A stretch of 64,000 nucleotides of DNA from Methylophilus sp. 42 (GTDB lineage Bacteria > Pseudomonadota > Gammaproteobacteria > Burkholderiales > Methylophilaceae): positions 124,001-188,000 of the forward strand of contig NZ_KB913031.1 of the NCBI RefSeq assembly GCF_000384155.1, in the 5' to 3' direction. Under the pieces are notes generated by a model that saw nothing but the letters and a program-made list of their open reading frames with translations, was not told where the DNA came from and searched no databases. This document shows, one piece after another, positions 8,412 through 15,657 of this stretch (positions within the stretch are counted from its first letter, which is position 1; each line of letters starts with the position of its first letter). Made by a program: the position numbers and the translations under genes.

Positions 8412-9833
8412 GTGAGAAAACTGCCAAAATCCCTCGCCCGCCTCAAACAAGAAGCCTCCGCACTTTCCAAGTCCAGAAACATTGCACATACCTCTGCACT
8501 TGAAGAGGTTGCTCATTCATATGGTTTCGCAAATTGGCGAGAAGTACTGAAAGCAGATCAGGAGTATAGAGCTGTAAACCAGCCTATTCCTGCTATATCT
8601 AATAACTTCGCTTCGGATGATGACTTTGCTTCTCTTGCAGAGGACATTACTGAACCTGAACGGGACGCTGATCTCGCCCCAGACACAAAAATACTGTTAG
8701 CGAAAAATAGAGCTTATTTTGCGTCTCTCGGTATTGAGTATTCAATGTTTGAGCCTACAGCTACAGGTCTTAATAAAGCAATTCTGGATGCAACTCGCCC
8801 TGTCAGAAAACACTTTGAAATTGAGGGCTTTCATAATTTCAATCTACAAGGACAACAAGACCAAGACAAGGTTTATAAAAAGGCATATTTTGTATTTCCA
8901 GATCAAATAAATTCAACCACAGTTAGCCTTTATCGTCCCAAGACTAAAAAAGGAGATCCGAGGATGTGGTTTCCAAAACTTAAGGAATTTGCTAAACCGG
9001 CCGATCAAATAGCAATTGTTGTCTATGAAGACAGCCTTTACCTATTTAACTTCTCACAATCCGACATTGAATCATTAAGCTCAACATCTGCAACGTCTAG
9101 CTTTATTTCACAATATTTATCCAGCAAAAACAGTATTGCCGATGAATTGCTTAACAAACTTAAAGTAATCGCAAAAAATCCAATTAAATGCGCCATCAAA
9201 GGTGATACTGCAATTGGAATGGCGATTGAGTTAGCCTTAGGGATACCTGCAAACAGCAGCAAAAAACCTGATTACAAAGGAATAGAACTCAAAGGTGGGC
9301 GTGGTAAGAAAAATAGAAGTAACTTATTTGCACAAGTTGCTGATTGGAGTTTAAGTCAACTTAAGAGTAGTAATGAAATTCTGAATAAATATGGCTACCC
9401 ACGTGGTCAAGATTTTAAGCTTAACTGCACCATATCGACAAAAAAAGAGAATTCTCAGGGTCTAGTTTTCCACTACGATGAAGCTTCTGATTACTTGATT
9501 GAAAAGCATAAAATAGATGGTGATGTTGCAATATGGCCTGGGGATCTCCTTAGAGAGAGACTTCTAGAAAAACACGCCGAAACCTTTTGGATCCAAGCAA
9601 CAAGCAGAATGATTGATGGAGTTGAGCATTTCGACCTGCATTCAGTAACACATACGAGGCGGCCACTAGTAAGCCAACTTTTGCCTTTAATACAAGCTGG
9701 CGTAATCACAATGGATCATCTCATAAAGCGAAAAGGGAATAGTGCTGCAGAGAGAGGGCCTTTGTTTAAAATTAATAAACGTGACCTCCTATTTCTGTTC
9801 CCAGAACCGAAACATTATTCACTCAAAGATTAG
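8412..9833 (+). CDS. MvaI/BcnI-family type II restriction endonuclease
   Basis: A 473-aa protein. The C-terminal half carries the PD-(D/E)XK core seen in MvaI/BcnI enzymes: D287-x4-E292-x-K294 within KPDYKGIELKGGRGKK. Those enzymes cut CCWGG or CCSGG. The N terminus (about 8-50) is a small helical domain (LARLKQEASALSKSRNIA, then EEVAHSYGFANWREVL) of a kind found on varied mobile-element proteins. Total length is nearly twice that of MvaI, owing to this domain and a middle region. Translation starts at GTG with AGGA five to six bases upstream. It is paired with the divergent m5C methyltransferase. Confidence 0.82.
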   Translation: MRKLPKSLARLKQEASALSKSRNIAHTSALEEVAHSYGFANWREVLKADQEYRAVNQPIPAISNNFASDDDFASLAEDITEPERDADLAPDTKILLAKNRAYFASLGIEYSMFEPTATGLNKAILDATRPVRKHFEIEGFHNFNLQGQQDQDKVYKKAYFVFPDQINSTTVSLYRPKTKKGDPRMWFPKLKEFAKPADQIAIVVYEDSLYLFNFSQSDIESLSSTSATSSFISQYLSSKNSIADELLNKLKVIAKNPIKCAIKGDTAIGMAIELALGIPANSSKKPDYKGIELKGGRGKKNRSNLFAQVADWSLSQLKSSNEILNKYGYPRGQDFKLNCTISTKKENSQGLVFHYDEASDYLIEKHKIDGDVAIWPGDLLRERLLEKHAETFWIQATSRMIDGVEHFDLHSVTHTRRPLVSQLLPLIQAGVITMDHLIKRKGNSAAERGPLFKINKRDLLFLFPEPKHYSLKD

Positions 9834-9842
9834 CGACACTAA

Positions 9843-9950
9843 ATACAATCTGTTTTTAGACAGGGTGAAAAATTTCTTGGAGAGTTAACGAAATATGGAG
9901 GCTCGCCTGAGCTATTGGCTGAGCAGATTACAAAGGAATATCTCAAATAA
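9843..9950 (+). pseudogene. Possible C-terminal gene remnant
   Basis: Downstream of the endonuclease an open stretch without a start reads ...EKFLGELTKYGGSPELLAE, then six more residues to a stop at 9948-9950. The amino-acid composition looks like real protein, but it is short and I cannot name a parent gene. It may be debris at the island edge or chance. Confidence 0.2.
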
Positions 9951-10081
9951 AGCTAGCAATCTTGATCTGTAAAAATTATTATTAGGTGTCACTTAACAGT
10001 GTCATTATTGTAGGTGTAGTTCAATGTAACTTCATAAAAAAGATCATGTAAATCAAAAGGTTGAAAAATTTTAATCATTGA
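9951..10081. other. AT-rich non-coding end of the island
   Basis: About 130 AT-rich bases lie between the last open stretch and the tRNA remnant. The only structure I see is a weak CACT/AGTG hairpin near 9990-10005. No gene or integrase is present here. Together with flanking pieces the gene-free stretch from 9834 to 10215 is 382 bases. Confidence 0.4.
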
Positions 10082-10110
10082 TTGGCGTTCTACCATTGAA
10101 CTACAGCCGC
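10082..10110 (-). pseudogene. Truncated tRNA-Gly (5' half only)
   Basis: On the minus strand from 10110 the sequence reads GCGGCTGTAGTTCAATGGTA then GAACGCCAA, a typical acceptor strand, D arm and start of the anticodon stem of a bacterial tRNA-Gly. It then passes into AT-rich sequence with no anticodon loop, T arm or CCA end. A plausible tRNA promoter survives to its right: TTGTAT at 10148-10153 and TAAAAT at 10126-10131, 16 bases apart and 15 bases before the tRNA start. The gene is therefore cut in the anticodon stem, consistent with insertion of the accessory DNA. Confidence 0.7.
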
Positions 10111-10173
10111 GAACGAATGACCGCTATTTTACTTGGTGTATCGTCGAATACAAAACATTATTCAGCACAAAAA

Positions 10174-10201
10174 CAAAAGCCGGACAGTTGTCCGGCTTTT
10201 G
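10174..10201. terminator. Terminator after tpsA
   Basis: The stem AAAAGCCGGAC / GTCCGGCTTTT with an AGTT loop, flanked by A and T runs, lies 14 bases beyond the tpsA stop. It is symmetric and could act in both directions. Confidence 0.85.
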
Positions 10202-10215
10202 TTAAACGCATGTGA

Positions 10216-13200
10216 TTAAATACAATTTGAGTTCACACCATCTGGCAATTTCACGCCAGAACTCAGGATAGGCGTACTACCCAGGCTATCTTCATTGGTT
10301 GGGCAAGCGACCGCATCCAGATCTTCCTCATCACCAGCAGCAGGGTTCAGAGAAACGATAAACATCGTATTCAATATCGGGTTGTTTGGAATCAAGCCAC
10401 CCAAACCGGCATCATCACGTGGTGATGCAAACGCAGCGACTGGTGTGACGGGTACAGCTGTAATGCTGCCCGTCGCAGTAGAGTTATTGCTTACCGTGGT
10501 ATAGCCATTGTAAATAACTTTACCCTCATTGGTCACCGCACTGGTAATCGTCGTCGCACCGGTCGTAATGGCCTTACCTGCACCAACCGCTGCGGTATCG
10601 AACGATGCGCTTGTTAACGCTGCTGGCGAGAAGGTCACAACATCATTATCCAGCACGCCGCCAGTCGTCAGATTCAACCCACTCAGATCAGTCACGGTAT
10701 TCGTGCCATCAAAGACTTTAGTGGATGTCCCGGACAAGGTCGCGGTCACTGTTGGTGTCACTTGATGTACAAAACCGTTACCAGTCCCTAACAATGCGCC
10801 ACCAAATGCCGTGCCGTATTGTTTGTAGTCATAAGTCGCCAGCAAGTTGCTACCTTTTACGTCACCGGTTGGGTCATTGCTGTAAATTGTCCAGCGTCCA
10901 GTTGCCCCAGTGGTGATACTTGAATTGGTGTTATTCTTGAAGTTACGGCCTGCAACCAGTTGTACAGCATCAGTGGCATTGCTACCACTCAAAATATTGC
11001 CATTCATGTTTACATCTTGGCCAGCTTGCACAAGAATCTTAGCGCCATTACCAGCAATGCCGGTACCAGTCTTAGCACCCGGCAGCGAAGTGATCGCGCC
11101 AAAGCTGACGTCACCTGTTGTCGTTTTTAATGTCACAGCACCCGCTGCACCGCCAGATTTGTTTGTACCATTGCCATCAGCGCCAGAAGCGACGATAGAT
11201 TGGGTCGTAATGCCTGTACCAGCGGTAATATTCACCGCACCTGCACTCTTACCATCTGTATTATTACGGCCTGTGCCAGCGCTGGTATCAATACTGCCAG
11301 CAGTCACGCTACCGTTAGCCGCTGAGAGCGTCACTTTATTACCAATCGAGTTAAAACCACCCTTGGTCGTCACATCGCCAACGGTCACATTGCCAGAAGT
11401 GCTCTTAACACTCACTTCACCAGAAGCCGTAGAAACGATTGAATTGCGACCCGCATTACCCGCACCAGTTGTAATATTGCCAACTTTTGCATCACCGGTA
11501 GTTGTAATGTCGACCTTACCACCTGTGCCGCCTGTACCCAAAGGTGGTGTGGATGTCCCGGTTCCTGGTGTGCCGGAAGCAGAGCCTCTGGTATCAATAT
11601 TACCTGTCATATTCAGGCTACCGGCCTTAATCACCACGCTACCGCCATTAAATCCATTGTTGGCGCTTGAAGCAGAACGTCCGTTCGCAGTAATATTGGC
11701 AGAACCTAAATCTGCCAGGCCTGCCACAGTAATACTTACACTACCCGCATGACCAAAACCGGTGATATCACCACTGGCGCTAATGTTACCTGCTGTGTGA
11801 GTTAAAGTAGCAGCAGACAGAATCACGCCGCCTCGACCAGTAATATTGGCACCAATCGCCAGGTTACCAACACCGCTATTATCAGCATCGGCCTTCAGAT
11901 TGATGCTGCCAGTACCTGTAGTAGTCAATGCGGCATTCACATTAATATCATTGCCAGCCTCAAAGCGAATATTGCCAGCCAGGTTTGTCATTGTGACAGC
12001 TGCATTTACGTTAATGTCCTGTGTTGCTTGCAAGAACAACTCGTTAAAGCCTGTGATACCTGCGACATTAATGTTAGTTGTGCCGCCGGCATTATCGGCA
12101 AATGCCACGTCTGGTGTGCCTGACGCATTATCTGTCGGTGTGGAACCGCCGCTGATCAAATTGATTGTTTCAGGATCCAGCAAAACTGTACCGCCGATGC
12201 CATTAGCCGCAGCGACATTTACCGTACCAAGAAAGGCCAGGTTTTGCTTGCCTGACACCTCAACAAAACCACCATTACCACTGGTAGCGCCACCTTGTGC
12301 AGAAATGCTGCCGTAATAACGGGTCAAATCATTGGCCCAGACAACTACTTTACCACCGTTACCTTGCTGCAGTGCGTCAGCCTTGATCGTTGCGCCACTG
12401 GCCACATAAGTGGTTCTTGAGTTATAAACGGCGTCGTTTTTACCTTGATAATCACCACCAACCAGCACCTTGCCGCCACCTTTATCACCAGAGGCATCTA
12501 GCAAAGCACCATTCATCAGTGCCACTTGTTCGCCGGTCACCTCAATCGTGCCGCCTGTCGTGCCTTGACCTTTAGCAAGCAACTGACCAGACACCTCGAC
12601 TTTGGCGTTATCACCACCTTCAAGACGGATCACACCTTCATGCTCAACCAACTGGTTGGCTTCAACAATGCCTGAAATATTGATCGCGGCAGAGCGGGCA
12701 TTGGTTGCCATTTGCACCAAGCCGCCATCGGCCTGAATCAGACCACTGTTTTTAACCAAAGCCTCTGCTGCCTGCCCAGTTAAGTTAGCTCTCACCAAGC
12801 CATTACCATAAAAATCCAGAACCACTTCTTTTGCTGAAGCCAGCACTACACTTCCATTGTTTGCAACAAGCGTACCCGTATTCACAACCTTTTTGCCCAG
12901 CATGACGATATAGCCATCATCCTTAGTTTTAATGAAACCACGGTTTTCAACATTGCCAACCAGATCACCGGCGGTAAATTTATAATTTCCCTGCAAGAAA
13001 GCTTCATTGGAAATATTCAAGGTAGAAGCCACGATATTACCGACGTTCACTTCAGCGCCTTTGCCGAACAAAATACCATTCTGGTTAACCAGAACCAGGC
13101 TACCGTTAGAGTTCAATGTCCCCATAATTTCGGAGCGGCTGTTGCCAATCACGCGGTAGAGCGCTCTCCCCGCGTCAGGCATCACAACATCCAGTTGATG

Positions 13201-13569
13201 GCCTTTCATCACGCCGAACTTGTAAAAATCAACGATGTTGACATTGGCGGTATGGATATACTGTGTATGTGTGGCACTCACATCTTTCACTGTCAGGTCA
13301 CCTGCAACCACACCAGCGACTACGTTGGTGTCAGCAATTGATGAAAGTGGCATGACTGCAGCTGCAAAGGCACTGGCCACCACAAAACGCCATTTGGTAG
13401 AAGAGGTCAGTGATGCGTCAAGCACGCTGCTTGTCGCTGGCGCTTCGCCCACTTGCCCGTTAACATTGGATTTACCATGTGCGCGGGTAGTTTCGGCCAC
13501 TGCGACCCAAGCTTGCTGGAATTTGCTCCAGACCAGACGATAAACATGGTTTAAGGATGCTGCTTTCAT
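10216..13569 (-). CDS. Two-partner secretion exoprotein (TpsA, haemagglutinin-like)
   Basis: An 1117-aa secreted protein. It begins with an extended signal peptide (ESPR pattern LNHVYRLVWSKFQQAWVAVA, residues 6-25) and a hydrophobic segment ending near SSIA79. The TPS domain that TpsB recognises follows, with NQNGILFGKGAEVNVGN. Long Gly/Asn/Thr-rich beta-helix repeats fill the middle (about 330-960). A YDG-like domain (STKVFDGTNTVTDLSGLNLT) comes near the end, then a tail with two cysteines, C1089 and C1116. Two tail cysteines are known in HMW1-like adhesins that stay anchored to the cell surface. The transporter gene is immediately upstream, 243 bases away. The role is probably adhesion or biofilm; the ligand is unknown. 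Confidence 0.88.
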   Translation of the reverse strand: MKAASLNHVYRLVWSKFQQAWVAVAETTRAHGKSNVNGQVGEAPATSSVLDASLTSSTKWRFVVASAFAAAVMPLSSIADTNVVAGVVAGDLTVKDVSATHTQYIHTANVNIVDFYKFGVMKGHQLDVVMPDAGRALYRVIGNSRSEIMGTLNSNGSLVLVNQNGILFGKGAEVNVGNIVASTLNISNEAFLQGNYKFTAGDLVGNVENRGFIKTKDDGYIVMLGKKVVNTGTLVANNGSVVLASAKEVVLDFYGNGLVRANLTGQAAEALVKNSGLIQADGGLVQMATNARSAAINISGIVEANQLVEHEGVIRLEGGDNAKVEVSGQLLAKGQGTTGGTIEVTGEQVALMNGALLDASGDKGGGKVLVGGDYQGKNDAVYNSRTTYVASGATIKADALQQGNGGKVVVWANDLTRYYGSISAQGGATSGNGGFVEVSGKQNLAFLGTVNVAAANGIGGTVLLDPETINLISGGSTPTDNASGTPDVAFADNAGGTTNINVAGITGFNELFLQATQDINVNAAVTMTNLAGNIRFEAGNDINVNAALTTTGTGSINLKADADNSGVGNLAIGANITGRGGVILSAATLTHTAGNISASGDITGFGHAGSVSITVAGLADLGSANITANGRSASSANNGFNGGSVVIKAGSLNMTGNIDTRGSASGTPGTGTSTPPLGTGGTGGKVDITTTGDAKVGNITTGAGNAGRNSIVSTASGEVSVKSTSGNVTVGDVTTKGGFNSIGNKVTLSAANGSVTAGSIDTSAGTGRNNTDGKSAGAVNITAGTGITTQSIVASGADGNGTNKSGGAAGAVTLKTTTGDVSFGAITSLPGAKTGTGIAGNGAKILVQAGQDVNMNGNILSGSNATDAVQLVAGRNFKNNTNSSITTGATGRWTIYSNDPTGDVKGSNLLATYDYKQYGTAFGGALLGTGNGFVHQVTPTVTATLSGTSTKVFDGTNTVTDLSGLNLTTGGVLDNDVVTFSPAALTSASFDTAAVGAGKAITTGATTITSAVTNEGKVIYNGYTTVSNNSTATGSITAVPVTPVAAFASPRDDAGLGGLIPNNPILNTMFIVSLNPAAGDEEDLDAVACPTNEDSLGSTPILSSGVKLPDGVNSNCI

Positions 13570-13713
13570 GACACTTCTCCTTTAGTAAGAAACGCCACTG
13601 ATCCTGATGAGGGCCAGCGGGTTACTATCACTTCTCTCTTTTCCTGATATGGGTGTAATTTTGGTTCAGGAAATTATTTTTGTATGTAGCCCACTATGAC
13701 TAATGCGACCTCA

Positions 13714-13739
13714 ATTCATCCAACTCCAATTGGATGAAT
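13714..13739. repeat. Inverted repeat in the tpsB-tpsA spacer
   Basis: A perfect 10-bp inverted repeat, ATTCATCCAA / TTGGATGAAT, with a six-base spacer. No T run follows on either side, so it is not an obvious terminator. It may be an mRNA hairpin that separates expression of the two genes, or a protein site. Confidence 0.45.
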
Positions 13740-13812
13740 CCACACTCACGCAGGCTACTTATTTTTTATGCCCAGGCTTTTGCCCGGGTCATTGTTTACT
13801 ACAGATTTAAAA

Positions 13813-15534
13813 CTAGAAATTTTTTCTTAACTGGCCCCAGAGTTGATACTCTGTGTTGCTGGCCGCACCATCCAGATCACGTTTTTGCTGGGTATAGGTG
13901 GTTGTTAAGATCCATTGGCCAGGAAACTGGATATCCGTACCCACGCCAACCGTGTTAGATCTCACATAGTTACTACTCCCAATCGGGTCATGGTTGAGCT
14001 TGCCGCGACCTGCATCATAGAATGCAAATGGCGTCACAGACTGAATATAAGGCGTGACATCAGCGGCGCTAGATACAAAAGTTCTGCGTACATCCGTGCC
14101 CACCATCCAGCCCTGATCAGCCTGGCTTGGGATTTCCGAGTATTGACGCCAACGGTTAATGGCACCAATGGCGAATCGTTCTGCAATATCCAGGTTATTA
14201 CCGGCACCCTGGTAATCAGCACGCACGATCCAGTTCACACCATTCTCAAACACCTGCGTGCGACTAGAGGTCCAGTTCCATTTGATAAAGCTACCTTGCG
14301 TATCCAGCTGGTTTTTGTCAGTGGCTTTTGCCGCACCATCTTTGTATGAAACGTTACCGCCTGTAACCAAAAAGCTCCATTGATAAGCCACGCTGCCGAT
14401 ATCATTAATCCAGTCACCAACCAGGCCTAATTCCAGGCTGCTGATATCGCGACGATTATTAATCGACGTACCCACATCATCATCTAAAATCTTGTAGTTG
14501 CCACCGACCTTGAATGCAACCCCTTTTTTGGTTTCACGCAGCAAGGGATGCTCAAGCGAGCCGTAAAAATAATGGGCATCACCAGACGCATCAAACTGTT
14601 TAAACTCACCGCCAAGTTTGTAATCCACATAGCTGTAGGCTAGATTCATAATCGTGCCCGCGCTACCTACCGGCGTAAAGTACAAACCGCTGATAGAACG
14701 CTGCCCTTCATCTCTGGAAGTTTTACCGACCACCGCCAGTTGGTCACCATGGCCGCGAAGGTTATTGACGGCAACACCAAACCCTAAGGTTTCACGGTTT
14801 GTGTAGCGGTTGCCATAATTATTCGCACTGACAAAACCAGTGACACGAGGGATGCGTGGTTCCACCGCTACGGCCACATCCGAGCTACCAACAGCCTCAC
14901 CAGGGTTCAACTGTGAAGTCACCTGAATGCCTGGCAAACCGTTCATCACCATAATGTTACGCACTAGGTTGCGCTCATTGAGCACATCACCTTTATTCAG
15001 GCCGTACTCTGATAACGACTGGAAGTAATCTTGGTCCAGGCCTTGCCCAGCTTCTGCTTTCACTTCGCCTAGGGTCCCTTCCAGGATAGAAAGCTCTACC
15101 ACGGCTTCTGCTTCTGTGGTTTTCTGCAAATCCTGTGTTGGCAAATATACTTGCGTCAGCATGTAGCCACGCTGGCGGTAGTAGTTACGAATCGTACCCA
15201 CCGCTTCATTCAGCTCACGCATGCCAATTTCATGGCCGGTCAGGTGCACAAGTTGCGCCGCCAGCACTTCATCTGAAAACTGTTTGTTGCCGGAAAATTT
15301 AAATTCCTTTACAACAATCTTGAGGCTGGATTTTTTTTGTTTCTTTTCTGGTACCGGTGTTTCTGCAGGCACCTGAAGAATAGGTCTTGGTTCAGGCAAT
15401 ACCGGTCTAGGTAAATTTTGCTGAATGTCTGGCAACGATACGCCCCCAGCCAGTACTTGCGATGTATAACCCAATGCCAATAACTGCAACAGGCCTATAC
15501 GCTTTAATTGTGTTTTCAAGATGACTCCCCACAA
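13813..15534 (-). CDS. Two-partner secretion transporter TpsB (ShlB/FhaC family)
   Basis: A 573-aa outer-membrane protein. A signal peptide (about 1-30, ending near VLAGG) is followed by a Pro-rich linker. Two POTRA-like regions follow (VVKEFKFSGNKQFSDEVLAA at about 68 on; VVELSILEGTLGEV at about 143 on), then a 16-strand-type beta-barrel from about 225 (GFVSANNYGNRYTN) ending in the aromatic terminal strand QLWGQLRKNF. Length fits the family (about 550-590). It exports the TpsA encoded just downstream. The AT-rich upstream spacer to priA (15535-15657) should hold the promoter. Confidence 0.92.
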   Translation of the reverse strand: MWGVILKTQLKRIGLLQLLALGYTSQVLAGGVSLPDIQQNLPRPVLPEPRPILQVPAETPVPEKKQKKSSLKIVVKEFKFSGNKQFSDEVLAAQLVHLTGHEIGMRELNEAVGTIRNYYRQRGYMLTQVYLPTQDLQKTTEAEAVVELSILEGTLGEVKAEAGQGLDQDYFQSLSEYGLNKGDVLNERNLVRNIMVMNGLPGIQVTSQLNPGEAVGSSDVAVAVEPRIPRVTGFVSANNYGNRYTNRETLGFGVAVNNLRGHGDQLAVVGKTSRDEGQRSISGLYFTPVGSAGTIMNLAYSYVDYKLGGEFKQFDASGDAHYFYGSLEHPLLRETKKGVAFKVGGNYKILDDDVGTSINNRRDISSLELGLVGDWINDIGSVAYQWSFLVTGGNVSYKDGAAKATDKNQLDTQGSFIKWNWTSSRTQVFENGVNWIVRADYQGAGNNLDIAERFAIGAINRWRQYSEIPSQADQGWMVGTDVRRTFVSSAADVTPYIQSVTPFAFYDAGRGKLNHDPIGSSNYVRSNTVGVGTDIQFPGQWILTTTYTQQKRDLDGAASNTEYQLWGQLRKNF

Positions 15535-15657
15535 GCTTTATAAAATCTATAATCTTTTCAATAGTATAACAACGCCAAAATTTACTTTAAAAAACAGTCA
15601 AATGCTAACGTTATTTTACAAATAAAAGTCTATTTAGTAGCATATTTGTAACTTTTG

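Noticed and set aside
10910-11752. Open frame of 280 codons on the plus strand
   Set aside because: It is antisense to the repetitive, low-complexity part of tpsA, with Pro/Val/Leu-rich composition expected from the complement of Gly/Thr/Asn codons.
10900-12600. Regularly repeated sequence that could suggest a CRISPR or tandem array
   Set aside because: The repetition is of protein type (beta-helix repeats within one open frame), with no constant repeat-spacer unit.
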